Notes: generated by a model not told the origin, from the letters alone. Shown: positions 11,410 through 26,462, counted from the stretch's first letter. The stretch: DNA of 64,000 nt from Mya arenaria (GCF_026914265.1 NC_069135.1:36622337-36686336); one strand, 5' to 3'. Numbers and translations are program-made.

Positions 11410-13560
11410 AAAGAAGTGATATGCATTTTGCTTTAAAATCCTAATTATAAGGCATCTAACTCTCGTAATTTTATGCTTTGTTTCCTTAAATTGATGCTGA
11501 TGTGAAAATGGCAAAATACTCAAATATAAAAATAATTATTCAATGCAGAAGTAAAATAATATGAAATAATATAAGATGATAATATTTTACTGTTGCTGTT
11601 GTCAGAAATAAGAGATACATGATTCTGAATGGCTAACGTTTGTATCAATGCGCGCGACATCTCACCAACTCAAAGGTGCGATCGTCTGTATTTATCGCGA
11701 CTTTCAACTTGTTTATTATGAATGCCCTTGATTACTGTATTTAGCTTAAATGAAGCATTAATTACATTTAAATAGTGTTATAATTTCCTCATCAAGAAAC
11801 TAGACCGCTATTTGAACTCTTTGTATATTTAAAGATTGTTTGGAACTTCCGTATTGTATTAGCGCAAACTTTATAATTACTTCACGTGCAAACTGTAAAT
11901 AACTTCACGTTGACATATTTTTTTGCCAAGTGACTTCTGTTCGAAAATTCATATTTCGTTTGACATTTCAACGGCATCAACGTATTTTTCAAACTCTTAT
12001 TTTGTTCAACTGTATCGTGTTTAAAGAATTATTACTATTCTGGAATATAGCAGCAACGGGTATGAGGTATGTGTTGTACCAATTCATACAATGTTAATGT
12101 ATCTATACTAAGTACATGTAGATCTGTTGTATGTAATACAATATAAAAAGGGCGGAGTGACCGCAACGAGCGAGCACTTCTAAATCATTAAGATTTTATA
12201 AGAATGGTGCAAACTGACTAAGATCATAACCACATTTCAGCAGTCGAAAAACTTATTGATTTAAACATTTCCAGTCTAATTCATGTTGAAATACATACAT
12301 TTTGTCAACATGTATCTAAAAACAAATGGAATAATATATATCATAAATAAATGTGTGTATTCTATAAATCATACAAACAGTTTCGCTCAATAGATATGTT
12401 ATCACCATAGAAGATGTCTCCTCCTTGCAAGATATGATATGAAATTTGAACTTCAATTCTGGGTAAAACAATTATGATTACAATTAAGTGAAATCTTATG
12501 GACTACATATATTCAGGAAATATGATAACTTCCCTTTTTAATATTGACACTTACAAACTATCGTCGACTGAGTACAAATGCACGGAAGCTGATAAGATCG
12601 CAAGGTTATATATGGTCCACTAATATGGCCCTTGTAAATGTAATCGAAGGTAATCATCCCATTTGTGGTAGGAGTATATTCATTAATTGAGTCATGTGAA
12701 AGCGACTACGCATGCAATTATAATTAATGTCAATTAATATTTATTGCAAATCTTTACCAAATTTCATACCGAGCTGTAAACACAAAATAAGTAAGATTCT
12801 TTTCAACCTAAAAATATTGCTAAAATATATTTCATTTGATCATTTTTTTTTTACTTAAGATTGATATAGAGCTTTATTAACTTCATGTTGCTTTTCTGTA
12901 ATAACAAGGGTCTGTGCTAAGCTTCGGCAACACAATTGCCTTCGTGCTAAGCATGTTTAATGAAATAAATTGGAGAGTCGCAGACATTTAAAAATATTTC
13001 AAACTATTTATATAAAATGTTGTATGCGTATACAAAGGGGTGTACAATGTATCAGTATATTTTTTTTTTCAAAACTAATGTTATGCAGGCGTAAAATCAA
13101 CTCATGTCTGTGAAGATTTGAAGATGCAATTCTTAACGGTTTTACATGGAACTAAATGCCACTAGGTTATTATCTAATAGGCAGTAATTATTTTTTATTC
13201 AGAACTGATAGAATGTTTGGGAATCTTAACGTCAGCATTTCTCTAAGTAGAAGGGTCTGTGATTCGTTTCGTCTACACAAGGCCCCTTCGTCCTATATAT
13301 GTTTGATAGAAAATCATTGAGTAGTCTCTGACATTTTCAAAGCATTTCAAACGACTTACTTTAACTTTTTTTCCTATTTGTCATGGAATGTATGTTCAAT
13401 ATTTCTTCGGATTTATAGAGATAGACTCAAGATGTCATGTTTTTCAGAGCATGTATAAGAAAATCTTAGGAGCTATAAACTGTTGAAAAATCAGTGATTC
13501 ATTGAACAAGGTAAAACCACAGTAAGTTGACAGATAAAGCTGACATATTGACAATACACG
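11410..13560 (+). other. Shortened spacer between copies 2 and 3
   Basis: Same spacer as in other units but lacking about 1.3 kb; the break is near 11,495-11,520, where the sequence jumps from the post-gene segment to a segment that sits 1.3 kb further on in other units. No gene seen. Confidence 0.7.
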
Positions 13561-13569
13561 ATAAAACGG

Positions 13570-13855
13570 AAGGTGAAATTATCACGTGGAATTTTATGGC
13601 GCTTAATTGAGTCGTGTAAAAACAATCAGGAGCCACAATGCTACCTTAATGATAAGCAAATGGGTCAGTATGAAAACCTGCCAAAAATATGCAAATTAAC
13701 CGTTTATTGGGCCATAAATGACAACAAACTCTGGGCCAATAGGGGAGGGGCTATTTCTACCTGACGAATTGTTGTGTTGATTTATTAAATCATTTTAGAT
13801 CCCCAAACTATCATCAGGACAGTAACATCATCTTTGTGACTTTGTAAGTAATATT
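13570..13855 (+). promoter_or_regulatory. Candidate promoter and non-coding first exon, copy 3
   Basis: ATTGG at 13,706-13,710 and CCAAT at 13,736-13,740, 30 bp apart, followed by a splice donor gtaagt near 13,844. Same layout as upstream of copy 2. Confidence 0.35.
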
Positions 13856-14438
13856 TTTTTTATTACAAAGTATTGATTCAGTAATATACCATATTTGTAA
13901 ACCACCACTTATTTTTATATATCTTTAGATTTGTATATAAAAGGCTCTGCATTTCCGCGAGAAAGATTTTCATAATTGGCGTTTTCGTAGCATCTTGAGT
14001 GTTTTAGCAGTTTGCTACTAAAGGCTTTTATAGCACCATACAGAAATTGATGGACAATGCTGAAGATCCCTTTAAGCCCACGCATTCGATTGCCTTAAGT
14101 TTATAAGCGTTCCATATACTTACGCTGTGAAAGCAGAGACCGCACTTATTTAAGGCAACAAAAACACGATTAGACTGAGAATAGCTTTGAGCACATTTAC
14201 TCAAAACGTAAAGAAAAACATTACGTTGAACAACCTTACATCACTGTATGTAAAATTTGCAAATTATATCCAAAGTATCACATTATAAGCTTAGTGCAGT
14301 AACGTGGAATTTAGGTTGTAAAAATACATACTTACATGTTATCAGAGCCAGACAATTCGTGTCTGTCTGTGGATTGACTTCATATTACAAAACTGTTTCT
14401 ATAGCAAAAACGCCCAGTGTTCATTCGTGCTTAAAAAT

Positions 14439-17400
14439 ATGGAGAGAGAACGGACGTAAGTTATATTTATTAGTAATGTATTTGAGGTGTTTAGCATCGG
14501 CAATTAAATACATAATAGATGAAATTTCATCAACAACACTTTTTAATATTTTAACTGTTGTTTTAGATTGGTGAAATTTTTCTTGTTGTTTTCCGTTTTT
14601 TGATTGATAAAATGAAAATATTTAAGGACATATTTACATACGGTAAACCACTTGAGATGCAGCCACATGTCGTAACATGGTACTCAGCGTTTATTTTGAT
14701 CGGTCCAATCAAGCACCCGCGGCGTCTTTGATCATGGCGATGCGTAATTATATGCTTTTATGGTGACATATTGACCGGACTAGCTGTGACCACAGCGGGT
14801 CATGTGACTGTACACCGATAATTGCGCTTATTAAAGATGCGCTATGTGATATTATGAGCTCGTGAGCGTGTGGCGGAGATTTATGGTATATTTCTGTGTT
14901 TTGTCATTCCAGTTCCAAGACGGAGATCAGTAGCATCTGCAGCAGCGAACCTTCAACTGTAAGTTAACATGTTTCTTGCTTACTTTTATTTTTGATAAAG
15001 ATGTACATAAATGTTTTTAAATAATATATAAATTACCCGGTACACGCTAACGCACACACACACGCATCATAGTGCAATGTTGTTGTTTTTTAAGTTTTGA
15101 ACCTTTTATTTTATTTTTGATACACAGCTTTAAAGTATGTTATTGATTTTTGTACTCAAATACTATTTGTCCATTGTTTCCTGTGTAGCTTTGCGACATG
15201 TTGAGACTTACGACACCAAGCAAGCCGGAAGAGAGCGACATCGGCATCTTTCTCACTCCGCCAGTCAGGGGAGGAAACACTGCAGAAAAGGGTAACGAAT
15301 GGGCAGCCACCGACACCCCAACCGTCATTTCCGGTCATGACAGATCTAATATTGAGGCGAGTTAAATCAAGATCAATAATAACGTTAGTAATTAAAAAAT
15401 ACTAGCCTCAGCTCGCCATGAAAATAAATCAGATTGTCTAGTAAATCAAAGACTCGTTGTCAGCAGCTATCAAAGTTATGGTTATGTTGATTGATTGGAT
15501 GATGAATGAGTGATTGTTTAGATGATTGAATGATGAAATAATTGATTGATTTAAAAAGATGAATAGCTATTTGATTTTATCATTAAACAATGTGCGTGTT
15601 GTAACCAACAGGTGTGCCGGAAGCCACTGGGCCGATTCTTGTCGTTCGATGTTAAGAGAAGCCTGTTTTCAAGCAAGCGTCTAGCCGATGCACACGAGGA
15701 CACTCCGGGCAGCAGGCGTCTGAGAGAGACAGCTGTCGCCCTTAGCAACGTCACTTTAGACGTATGTTCTCTTTTTTCATTAAGCATATTTTAACTATAA
15801 ATATTTTTACATCAAACAACTAAACCGATAAAATAAACAATTCATTTACAGATATTGAGAGCTTTCAATGTTGACCTGTGTAATGAGTCAATGTGTTGCT
15901 AAATGAAAATAAGCTCAATGTTAATATTTCAAAAATCGCCTTTTTTCTGTTACCAATGGAGATTACAGCGTAGGAGGTTTACAAACATAAGGGATATTGT
16001 AAAAAAAAAAAAAATTGTTCCGTGTAACCTTCATCTATTTGGGCGGAGGTTGGTATCAATCGGAACACCTCGGCCTGTATCTATCTCGAAGCTTGACGGA
16101 GATGGCTGAGTTGTTATGATTGAGTTGGTATTTAAAATCAAAATTTTCAAAATGATAAGCAGGGCTATTATAATTTAAGGTTTCATTATCAGTTAAAGTG
16201 TAAAGGTTTATAAAACATACTAAACTTCATATTTTATCATGCAAAGTGGAAAATGTTGAAAGCATTGTTCTGCAATTTATGAACTAGTCCCTTAGTTGGA
16301 ATATTTCTAAAGTAGTGGCCGCCGACAAATAATTTTTGGACGTTTCGCTTCTGTTGACAAATATTTCAGTATTTTAAATGAAAACATCAACAACAATAAA
16401 AAAAAGTACATTATGTTATATCAGTACTGATTGGTTTAGATTTCTGGTATAGCAACATGTTTCTCAACCAGAATGTGGAGACCTCTAGCGGCCGCGGAGA
16501 TGAGATCAAGTCGGTGGTAAACACGCTGTCCACGGATCCGGAAGTAGTGGCGGACGGCTCCCGGCCCTACACCATCCCCACCGTCCATGGCAAACACAAG
16601 GACCTCAAGGCCATCTCACCAGATACTGTAAGTGATGCTTCTTGTAACATATGTCAGTTATAAATTGTTAGACACCACTTTTGCCTGTCTTCCTTTATTT
16701 AATTGCAATTTTCTAAAGCGGGCCAATTTTTTGTGTAATATATCATTCATATTTGTGTAAAGGACCACATTGGCCCGTTAACTTTTTTATAAATTGCAAT
16801 TTTCTTAAGCGAGTTTATTGGTCAGTGCACTATCATTTTAGTGAATTATCTTGTTTTATAATAAGCATACATGTACAATATAAGTCGTACCATTCTGGAG
16901 ATTTTTTAACAGGACCTTTGGTCCAAAAAAGATATCCCTTCTCAGTATATTATATATTTGCTGATTATGAGGTAATAATATTATTCTCAAACTATTATAT
17001 CAAATATATATAAAAAATATTAAAGAAAGAAAGAACAAAAATAAATAAGGAAACAACTTGCCAATAATCTTGTAACACTTGACTATGATATTTCCAGATG
17101 GACGCGGTGCTGCGTGGTTGCTATGACGACGAAATAGGGCGCCTGACAGTGATCGACTGCCGCTACCCGTACGAGTTCAAGGGCGGCCACATCCGTGGTG
17201 CCGTGAATCTCTTCACGCGAGACATGGTCCGAGACTTCCTCCTTTCACACATGAACGATGACGCCACTTCCGGTCGGCACGTGCTTGTCTTCCACTGCGA
17301 GTTTTCGTCTGAGAGGGGACCGAAGATGTAAGTGTCTCAAAAGATCTACTGTTTTCAAGTAAATCTTACACCTATCATTGTAAAGTACTGGCGTGCGTTC

Positions 17401-18263
17401 TTGACGTTCTATTGCAATTACACTTGTACATCTGACATTGACAAAATGTCGACTTTGTTTTGCGGAAAGATGTATCAAGAAGTTATATATTCCTGAGCAT
17501 CAACTAAGTACCTTTAAACAGAATGACTTATATAAGTGATTTATATGGTGGGGATGACTTTTACATTATATATTACTTGTATTCATTATGCAAACATAAA
17601 ATTAAGAAGAAATGTAAGGAAATGCTTGCAAATAACAACATGATATAAAGCGGGTTTATCCTCATATTACGATATATAATTTTAAACTGAAATACATATG
17701 TTCTTATAATATGTTCAGGTACCGTCACTTACGGAGCGAGGACCGTGGCCTCCACACGGACGTCTACCCGCGCCTAGCCTTCCCGGAAGTCTACCTGCTA
17801 GAGGGCGGATACAAGGCTTTCTTCCACAAACATATGGTGTGTGCTTATTTTAATTCAAGTTAATTTTTTTATTAAAATATTTTTGAAATGCGTTAAGAAG
17901 CACAGCATAGAATTATAGAGCACATTAATATATTTCTAAGAGCATAACATAAATTAGCATATGATTTTAAGCATAAGGTTAAAAAAGAAGATCAAATTGA
18001 TTATCCCCGTTATTCATTTAAGATCTCTGAGTGTCAGGCGCCATTTTGAGACATATGAACACGTATTCGAATATGATTAATAAAATCGAACCAGTCCAAT
18101 ACATGTACCATTTATCCTGTTTTAGGTCCAGTGTGAGCCCCAGCAATACATGCCGATGTTGCATAAGGACCACGTGACTGACCTTCGTCACTTCCGGGCA
18201 AAGTCAAAGTCCTGGACAGCGGGGGAACGCGCAAATCGACTTCGCACCAGCCTGCGCTTCTAG
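14439..18263 (+). CDS. CDC25-type dual-specificity phosphatase, copy 3
   Basis: Coding segments: 14439-14455, 14913-14958, 15189-15356, 15612-15761, 16472-16627, 17098-17327, 17719-17836, 18126-18263 (TAG). Intact, about 340 residues, with IDCRYPYEFKGGHI and HCEFSSER. Nearest to copy 1, which lies 15,494-15,496 bp to the left, including the PTVHGK variant in the fifth exon and the long fourth intron. Exon 2 reads TSKTEIS where copies 2, 4, 5 and 6 have TFKTETS. The intron after exon 3 starts gcgagt (GC donor). Its 3' end carries variants (ttactgaggcc in the 3' UTR) found again only in copy 5. Confidence 0.9.
14678..14866 (+). promoter_or_regulatory. Conserved block in intron 1, copy 3
   Basis: Counterpart of 7758-7960, with CCAAT and CTTTGATC words kept. 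The open frame through it is closed here by a TGA, arguing against a coding role. Confidence 0.4.
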
Positions 18264-18673
18264 AACGCCATTGTGCTGATGTCTTTTTGGCGACGTCACC
18301 CTGAAACACGCATGCGCAAGGGCCGGGTGTTACTGAGGCCACTGAGTAGTGTGTGTGACTGGAATTAGTGCTCGACAGTGCTATGACTCTAAAATATATA
18401 TCGTCTCTTGGTTGGAAAGCGACAGTTAAAGCCGATCTGTGATAAATAATTTGCAATTATCTCAATATTGAGATCTTATTTTGTTGTTTTTGAATGTCAT
18501 TCGAGTTTAATTTATTTTGACTTGTTCCAATGTGTGTTTTCCTCATTTCTCCTTGATTCTTTCTTGTCTTTTCTTTCGTTCTAGACTTTAGTTGTGTTGT
18601 ATATAGCTCTTTCATTTTAACTTATGACTGTATTTAATGATGTCTTCTTATTTTCTGTCATCAACATTTTTTA

Positions 18674-18679
18674 AATAAA
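18674..18679 (+). terminator. Poly(A) signal AATAAA, copy 3
   Basis: Hexamer about 410 bases past the stop, as in the other copies. Confidence 0.6.
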
Positions 18680-18689
18680 AGAAAAGAAG

Positions 18690-21600
18690 TGATATGCATT
18701 TTGCTTTAAAATCCTAATTATAAGGCATCTAACTCTCGTAATTTTATGCTTTGTTTCCTTAAATTGATGCTCAATTTCATTGTTTAAATTAGAGTCGCAT
18801 TGAAATATAAATGAAATCGCAGAACGTTCGGTAATATACTATGTACTGTTTAAATGTTTCATCAGATTTAAATTAGGGATACATTTAACCCTAAGATGAG
18901 CTATTAAACTGTTCGAAACAGGTTTGCTGAAATTTGTCAACATAAGTGGAGTTGACAAGTGAACTAACGTTCCGCGTAAGACAGACATGTGAATTTCCCG
19001 TTTGATCAAGTATTGACTTAATATGATTGGGCTAAGGGATATTGTATCATGTATTTATAGAACAAGAAACTTTTTTTCGATTGATCGGATGAAAAGGGTT
19101 TACTCCGAAATTTATCATTCGAGTTTTAACTTTTACATTAAGATTGTATCTACTCATTTCTAAGGCGTGCATAAAACCTTGGGATATTTTTTCTAGTAAG
19201 TGTTATTGGGCACAAAAACTTGCAATGCAGTAACTCATAAGCTCCAGGTTTTCAAAGCCCCAGTCTTCGCATCCGTATATTGAAACGGAAAAATTTCATT
19301 GGAAGATCTACAGGCAAGTTAAGGTTATTTATTTTAAGAAATAGGTCAAGCATGGCTTTGTTCGCTGCCTAATTAAATATTTTCGAAAACTCAGAAAGCT
19401 ACCAGTGGATTACCAATCAACTCCTAGAGCGTAATATTCCTTGGGGATATTCTATACTTCAATATTAATATATAATATCCATTCCATGCCATACTAATGG
19501 AAGGAATTTAAACTTGGCAACACATGACAATAAGCCAGGGTCAATTATAGACAGGTCTTTCTATCTAAAGTTTTGTTTTGGATATGGGTTAATTGAATAA
19601 TTGAATACATCATAAAGACTGCAAAGTTGTATATGACATCCATATTATTAGTTTTAGTATTTTTCATATCAAATTACTTATTTAAGAGATATTCAGTACT
19701 GATTTGTAAGTATGAACACCATCCTTGAGCGTACTTGATCCACTCATCTCATTTGACAGATATGTTTAACGGAGATAATATTGATAGAAAAGAACCATGT
19801 TTAAGGTTACAAAAATACAGTGAAAAGGGTGGTTTGAATTGAATATTCTGTAGCTTCCTCATCAAAGAATGCATTAAACAACGAGCAAAATAACGATTTT
19901 CGCCGCTTTACCGTAATTGCAATGGCGATTTACCATTGTATTGCAATCATGTATAAGATCAGTTATGTGTGAATAGCAAAATACTGAAATATAAAAATAA
20001 CAATTCAATGTGTTGGGGGAAGCCTATTTACCCTCGCCATCGGGTTATAACCATTAGGCAAGCACGCAACGTCTTACAATAAATCACAGATATCTTCTAT
20101 AATACTCAAATATATAAATATCAATTCAATGGAGAAGTAAAATATTATTTTATGAAATAAAAGATGATACTATTTTAATCTTGCCGTTGTCAGAAATAAG
20201 AGCTACATGATTCTGAATGGCTAACGTGTCTATCAATGCGCGCGACATCTCACCAACTCAAAGGTGCGATCGTCTGTATTTATCGCAACTTTCAACTTGG
20301 TTATTTTAAATGTCCTAGATTGTTGCATTTACTTTTAATTAAGCATTAATTACAATTAAATAGTGTTATAATTTCCTCATCAAGAAACTAGACCGCTATT
20401 TGAACTCTTTGTATATTTAAAGATTGTTTGGAACTTCAGTATTGTATAAAATCAAACTTTATAATTACTTCACGTACAAACTGTAGATAACTTCACTTTG
20501 ACATCTTTTCTTGCCAAGTGACTTCTGTTCGATAATTCATATTTCGTTTGACATTTCAACGGTATCAACGTATTTTCAAACTCTTATGTTGTTCAACTGT
20601 ATCGTGTTTAAAGAATTATTACCATTCTGGAATACAGCAGCAACGGCTATGAGGTATGTGTTGTACCAATTCATACAATGTTAATGTATCTATACAAAGC
20701 ACATGTAGATATGTTGTATGTAATACAATATATCAAGGGCGGAGTGACCGCAACGAGCGATCACTTCTAAGTCATTAAGATTTTATAAGAATGGTGCAAA
20801 CTGACTAAGATCATAACACATTTCAGCAGTCGAAAAACTTATTGATTGAAACATTTCCAGTTAAATTCATGTTGAAATGCATACATTTTGTTAACATGTA
20901 TTTAAAAACAAATGGTATAATATATATCATAAATTAATGTGGGGCTTCTATACATCATACATAAAACAAACAGTTTCGCTCAATACATATGTAATCACCA
21001 TAACAGATGTCTCCTCAGTGCAAGATATGATATGAAATTTGAACTTTAATTCTGGGTAAAACAATTATGATTACACTTAAGTGACACCTTATGGACTACC
21101 TATATTCAGGAAATATGATAACTTCCCTTTTTAATATTGACACTTACAAACTATCGTCGACTGAATACAAATGCACGGAAGCTGATAAGATCGCAAAGTT
21201 ATATATGGTCCCTTGTAAATGTAATCGAAGATAATCATCCCATTTGTGGTAGGAATATATTCATTAATTGAGTCACGTGAAAGCGACTACGCATGCAATT
21301 ATAATTAATGTCCATTGTCTATATTTTGCGGGCCCTAAGCATTCGCAGGTTCTCGCTCCCTCCATCTCTATATTTATTTCAAATCTTTACCAAATTTCAT
21401 ACCGAGCTGTAAACACGAAATAAGTAAGATACTTTTCAACCTAAAAATATTGCTAAAATATCGTTCATTTTATTATTTTTTATACTTATGATTGATATAG
21501 AGCTTTATTAACTTCATGTTGCTTTTCTGTAATAACAAGGGTCTGTGCTAAGTTTCGGCAACACAATTGCCTTCGTGCTAAGCGTGTTTAATGGAAATTA

Positions 21601-22190
21601 ATTGGAGAATCGCAGACATTTAAAAATATTTCAAACTATTTATATAAAATGTTTTTGCGTGTACAAAGGGGTGTACAGTGTATCATTAAAAAAAAATCAA
21701 AACCAATGTTATGCAGGCGTGAAATAAACTCATGTCTGTGAAGATTTGAAGATGCAATTCTTAACGGTTTTACATGGAACTGAATGCCACTAGGTTGTTA
21801 TCTTATAGGCATTAATTATTTTTTATGCAGAACTGATAGAATGTTTGGGAATCTTAACCTCAACATTTCTGTTAGTAGAAGGGTCTGTGATTCATTTCGT
21901 CTACACAATGCCCCTTCGTCCTATATATGTTTGATAGAAAATCATTGAGTAGTCTCTGACATTTTCAACGCATTTCAAACGACTTACTTTAACTTTTTTC
22001 CTATTTGTCATGGAATATATGTTAAATATTTCTTCGGATTTATAGAGATAGACTCAAGATGTCATGTTTTTCATGAAAAAGAAAATAGGAGCTATAAACT
22101 GTTGAAAAATCAATGATTCATTGTGCAATGTAAAACCACAGTAAGTTGACAGATAAAGCTGACATGTTGACAATACACGATCAAACGGAA
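18690..22190 (+). other. Spacer between copies 3 and 4
   Basis: AT-rich repeated spacer without a recognisable gene. Almost identical to 35,060-38,570 (offset about 16,380 bp). Confidence 0.65.
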
Positions 22191-22470
22191 GGTGAAATTA
22201 TCACGTGGAATTTTATGGCCCTTAATTGAGTCGTGTAAAAACAATCAGGAGCCACAATGCTACCTTAACGTTAAGCAAATGGGTCGGTATGAAAACCTGC
22301 CAGAAGTATGTAAATTAACCGTTTACCGGGCCATAAATGACAACAAACTCTGGACCAATAGCGGAGGGGCTATTTCTACCTGACGCATGGCTGTGTTGAC
22401 TTATTAAATCATTTTAAAACCAAAAACGTTCATCAGGACAGTAACATCATCCTTGTGACTTTGTAAGTGA
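22190..22470 (+). promoter_or_regulatory. Candidate promoter, copy 4, with only one CCAAT box
   Basis: Direct CCAAT at 22,355-22,359 is kept, but the upstream ATTGG of units 2, 3 and 5 is ACCGG here (22,326-22,330). A splice donor gtaagt follows. If the paired boxes matter, this copy should be expressed differently. Confidence 0.35.
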
Positions 22471-23039
22471 TGTTTATTTTATTAAGTATTGATTCAGTAA
22501 TATACCATATTTGTAAATCACCACTTATTTATATATTTTGTAATCTTGAGATTTTTATATAAAAGGCTTTGCATTTTATCGAGAAGAATTTTCATAAACA
22601 AACTCAATTGGCGTTTTCGTAGCATCTTGAGTGTTGTAGCAGTTTGCTTCTAAAGGCTTTTATAGCATCATACAGAAATTGATGGACAATGCTGAAATCC
22701 CCTTTAAGCCCACGCATTCGATTGCCTGAAGTTTATACACGTTCCATATACTTATTCTGTAAAAGCAGAGATCGCACTTATTTAAGGCAAGAAAAACAAG
22801 ATTAGAGAGAAAACAGTTTGAGCACATTTACTCAAAACGTAAAGGAAAACATAATGTTGAACATCACTGTATGTAAAATTCGCATTATAAGCTTAGTGCA
22901 GTAACGTGGAATTTAGGTTGTAAAAATACATACTTACATGTTATCAGAGCCAGACAATTTGTGTCTGTCTGTGGATTGACTTCATATAATAAAACAGTTT
23001 CTATAGTGAACACAAACAGTGTTCATTCGTGCTTAAAAT

Positions 23040-26000
23040 ATGGAGAGAGAACGGACGTAAGTTATATTTATTAGTAATGTATTAAAGGTGTGTAATGCAT
23101 AATAGATGAAATTTCATCAACAACACTTTTCAATATTTTAACTGTTGTTTTAGATTGGCGAATTAAAAACATTTAAGGACATATTAACGTACGGTAAGCC
23201 ACTTGAGATGCAGCCACATGTCGTAGCATGCCGTGATTTATGGTACTCAGCGTTTATTTTGATCGGTCCAATCAAGCACCCGCGGCGTCTTTGATCATGG
23301 CGATGCGTAATCATGGTCTTTTATGGTGGCATATTGCCCGGACTAGCTGTGACCATACCGGGCTATGTGACTGTAGACCGATAATTGCGCTAATTAAAGA
23401 TGCGCTATGTGATAATATGAGTCCGTGAGGATGTGCTAAAGATGTATGGTATATTTCTGTGTTTTGTCATTCCAGTTTCAAGACTGAGACCAGTAGCATC
23501 TGCAGCAGCGAACCTTCAACTGTAAGTTAACATGTTTCTTGCTTACTTTTATTTTTGATAAAGATGTACACGAATGTTTTTGCATTATATATAAATTACC
23601 CGCTACACGCTAACGCACACACGCACGCATCCTAGTACAATGTTGTTGTCTTTTAAGTTTTGAACCTTTTATTTTCTTTCTGATACACAGCTTCAAAGTA
23701 TGTTATTGATTTTGTACTAAAATACTAATTGTCCATTGTTTCCCGTGTAGCTTTCCGACATGTTGAGACTAAGGACCCCAAGTAAGCCGGAAGAGATCGA
23801 TATCGGCATCTTTCTCACTCCGCCAGTCAGGGGAGGAAACACTGCAGACAAGGATGACGAATGGGCAGCCACCGACACCCCAACCGTCATTTCCGGTCAT
23901 GACAGATCCAATATTGAGGTGAGTTAAATCAAGATCAATAATAACGTTAGTAATTAAAAAATACTAGCCTGAGATCGCCATGAAAATAAACCAGATTGTC
24001 TAGTAAATTAAAGACTCGTTGTCAGCAGCTATCAAAGTTATGGTTATGTTGATTGATTGGATGATGAATGAGTGATTGTATAGATGATTGAATGATGAAG
24101 TAATTGATTGATTTAAAAAGATGACTAGCTATTTGATTTTATCATTAAACAATGTGCGTGTTGTAACCAACAGGTGTGCCGGAAGCCACTGGGCCGATTC
24201 CTGTCGTTCGATGTTAAGAGAAGCCTGTTTTCAAGCAAGCGTCTAGCCGATGATCACGAGGACACTCCGGTCAGCAAGCGCCTGAGAGAGACAGGGGTCG
24301 CCCTTAGCGACCTCACTTTAGACGTATGTTCTCTTTTCATTAAGCATATTTTAACTATTAATATTTTTACATCAAACAACTAAACCGATAACATTAACAA
24401 TTCATTTACAAAATTAATATTGAGAACTTCCAATGTGACCTGTGTAATGAGTCAATGTGTTACTGAATGAAAATAATTATGGGACGTTTCGCTTCCGTTG
24501 ACAAATATGTCAGTATTTTAAATGAAAACATCATTAACAACAACAACAACAATAAAAATGCATTATGTTATGTCAATACTGATTGATTTAGATGTCTGGT
24601 ATAGCAACATGTTTCTTATCCAGAATGTGGAGACACCTAGCGGCCGCGGAGATGAGATCAAGTCGGTGGTAAACACGCTGTCCACGGATCCGGAAGTAGT
24701 AGCGGACGGCTCCCGGCCCTACACCATCCCCACAATACCCGGCAAACACAAGGACCTCAAGGCCATCTCACCCGATGCTGTAAGTTCATAGCCTGTTTTC
24801 TTTTTAGTCATTGTAATCGGTGATGCTTCTTGTAACATATCTCAGTTATAAATGTGTTAGACACCACTTTTGCCCGTCTTCCTTTATTTAATTGCAATTT
24901 TCTAAAGCGGGCCAATTTTTGGTGTAATTTATCATTCATATCCGTGTAAGGGACCACATTGGCCCGTTAACTTTTTTTTATAAATTGCAATTTTCTTCAG
25001 CGAGTTTACAGGTTAGTGCTCTATCATTTTAGTGAATTATCTTGTTTTATAATAAGCATACATGTACAATATAAGTCGAACCATTCTGGAGGTGTTTTTT
25101 TAACAGGACCTTTGGTCCAAAAACGATATCCCATCTCAGTATATTATATATTTGCTGGTTATGAGGTAATAATATTATTCTCAAACTATTATATCAAATA
25201 TATAAAAAAATATTAAAGAAAGAATATAGAGAACAAAAACAAATGAGGAGACAACTTGCCAATAATCTTGTAACACTTGACTATGATATTTCCAGATGGA
25301 CGCGGTGCTGCGTGGTTGCTATGACGACGAAATAGGGCGCATGACAGTGATCGACTGCCGCTACCCGTACGAGTTCGAGGGCGGCCACATCCGTGGCGCC
25401 GTGAATCTCTTCACGCGAGACATGGTCCGAGACTTCCTCCTTTCACACATGAACGATGACGCCACTTCCGGTCGGCACGTGCTTGTCTTCCACTGCGAGT
25501 TTTCGTCTGAGAGGGGACCAAAGATGTAAGTGTCTCAAAAGATCTACTGTTTTCTAGTTAATCATACACCTATCATGGTAAAGTACTGGCGTGTGTTCTT
25601 GACGTTCTATTGCAATTACACTTGTACATCTGACATTGACAAAATGTCGACTTTGTTTTGCGGAATGATGTAACAGGAAGTTATATATACCTGAGCATCA
25701 ACTAAGGAACTTTTAACAGAATGACTTATAAAAGAGATTTATATTGTTGGGGATGACGTTTACATTATATATTACTTGTATTCATTATGCAAACATAAAA
25801 TTAAGAAAAAATGTAAGAAAATGCTTGCAAATAACAATATAATATAAAGCGGGTCTATTCTCATATTACGATATATTATTCTAAACTGAAATACATATGT
25901 TCTAATATTATGTGCAGGTACCGTCACTTACGGAGCGAGGACCGTGGCCTCCACACGGACGTCTACCCGCGCCTAGCCTTCCCGGAAGTGTATCTGCTAG

Positions 26001-26462
26001 AGGGCGGATACAAGGCTTTCTTCCACAAACACATGGTGTGTGCTAATTTTATTTCAAGTTAATTTTTTTATTAAAATAATTTTGAAATGCGTTAAGAAGC
26101 ACAGCATAGAATTATAGAGCACATTAATATATTTCTAAGAGCATAACAAAAATTAGCATATGATTTATAGCATAAGGTTAAAAAAGAAGATCAAATTGAT
26201 TATCCCCGTTATTCATTTAAGATCTCTGAGTGTCAGGCGCCATTTTGAGACATATGAACTCGTATTCGAATGAGATTAATAAAATCGAACCAGTCCAATA
26301 CATGTACCATTTATCCTGTTTTAGGTCCAGTGTGAGCCCCAACAATACATGCCGATGTTGCATAAGGACCACGTGACTGACCTTCGTCACTTCCGGGCAA
26401 AGTCAAAGTCCTGGACAGCGGGGGAACGCGCAAATCGACTTCGCACCAGCCTGCGCTTCTAG
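23040..26462 (+). CDS. CDC25-type dual-specificity phosphatase, copy 4
   Basis: Coding segments: 23040-23056, 23476-23521, 23751-23918, 24174-24323, 24624-24779, 25296-25525, 25918-26035, 26325-26462. Intact, about 340 residues, with the full catalytic signature. Distinct third exon (LSDMLRLRTPSKPEEID, against LCDMLRLTTPSKPEESD in copies 2 and 3) and fourth exon (ETGVALSDLTLD). The intron after exon 3 starts gtgagt, a standard donor, unlike copies 2, 3 and 5. Closest relative is copy 6, 16.39 kb to the right. Confidence 0.9.
23229..23429 (+). promoter_or_regulatory. Conserved block in intron 1, copy 4
   Basis: Counterpart of 7758-7960 between exons 1 and 2, CCAAT and CTTTGATC words present. 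Confidence 0.4.
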
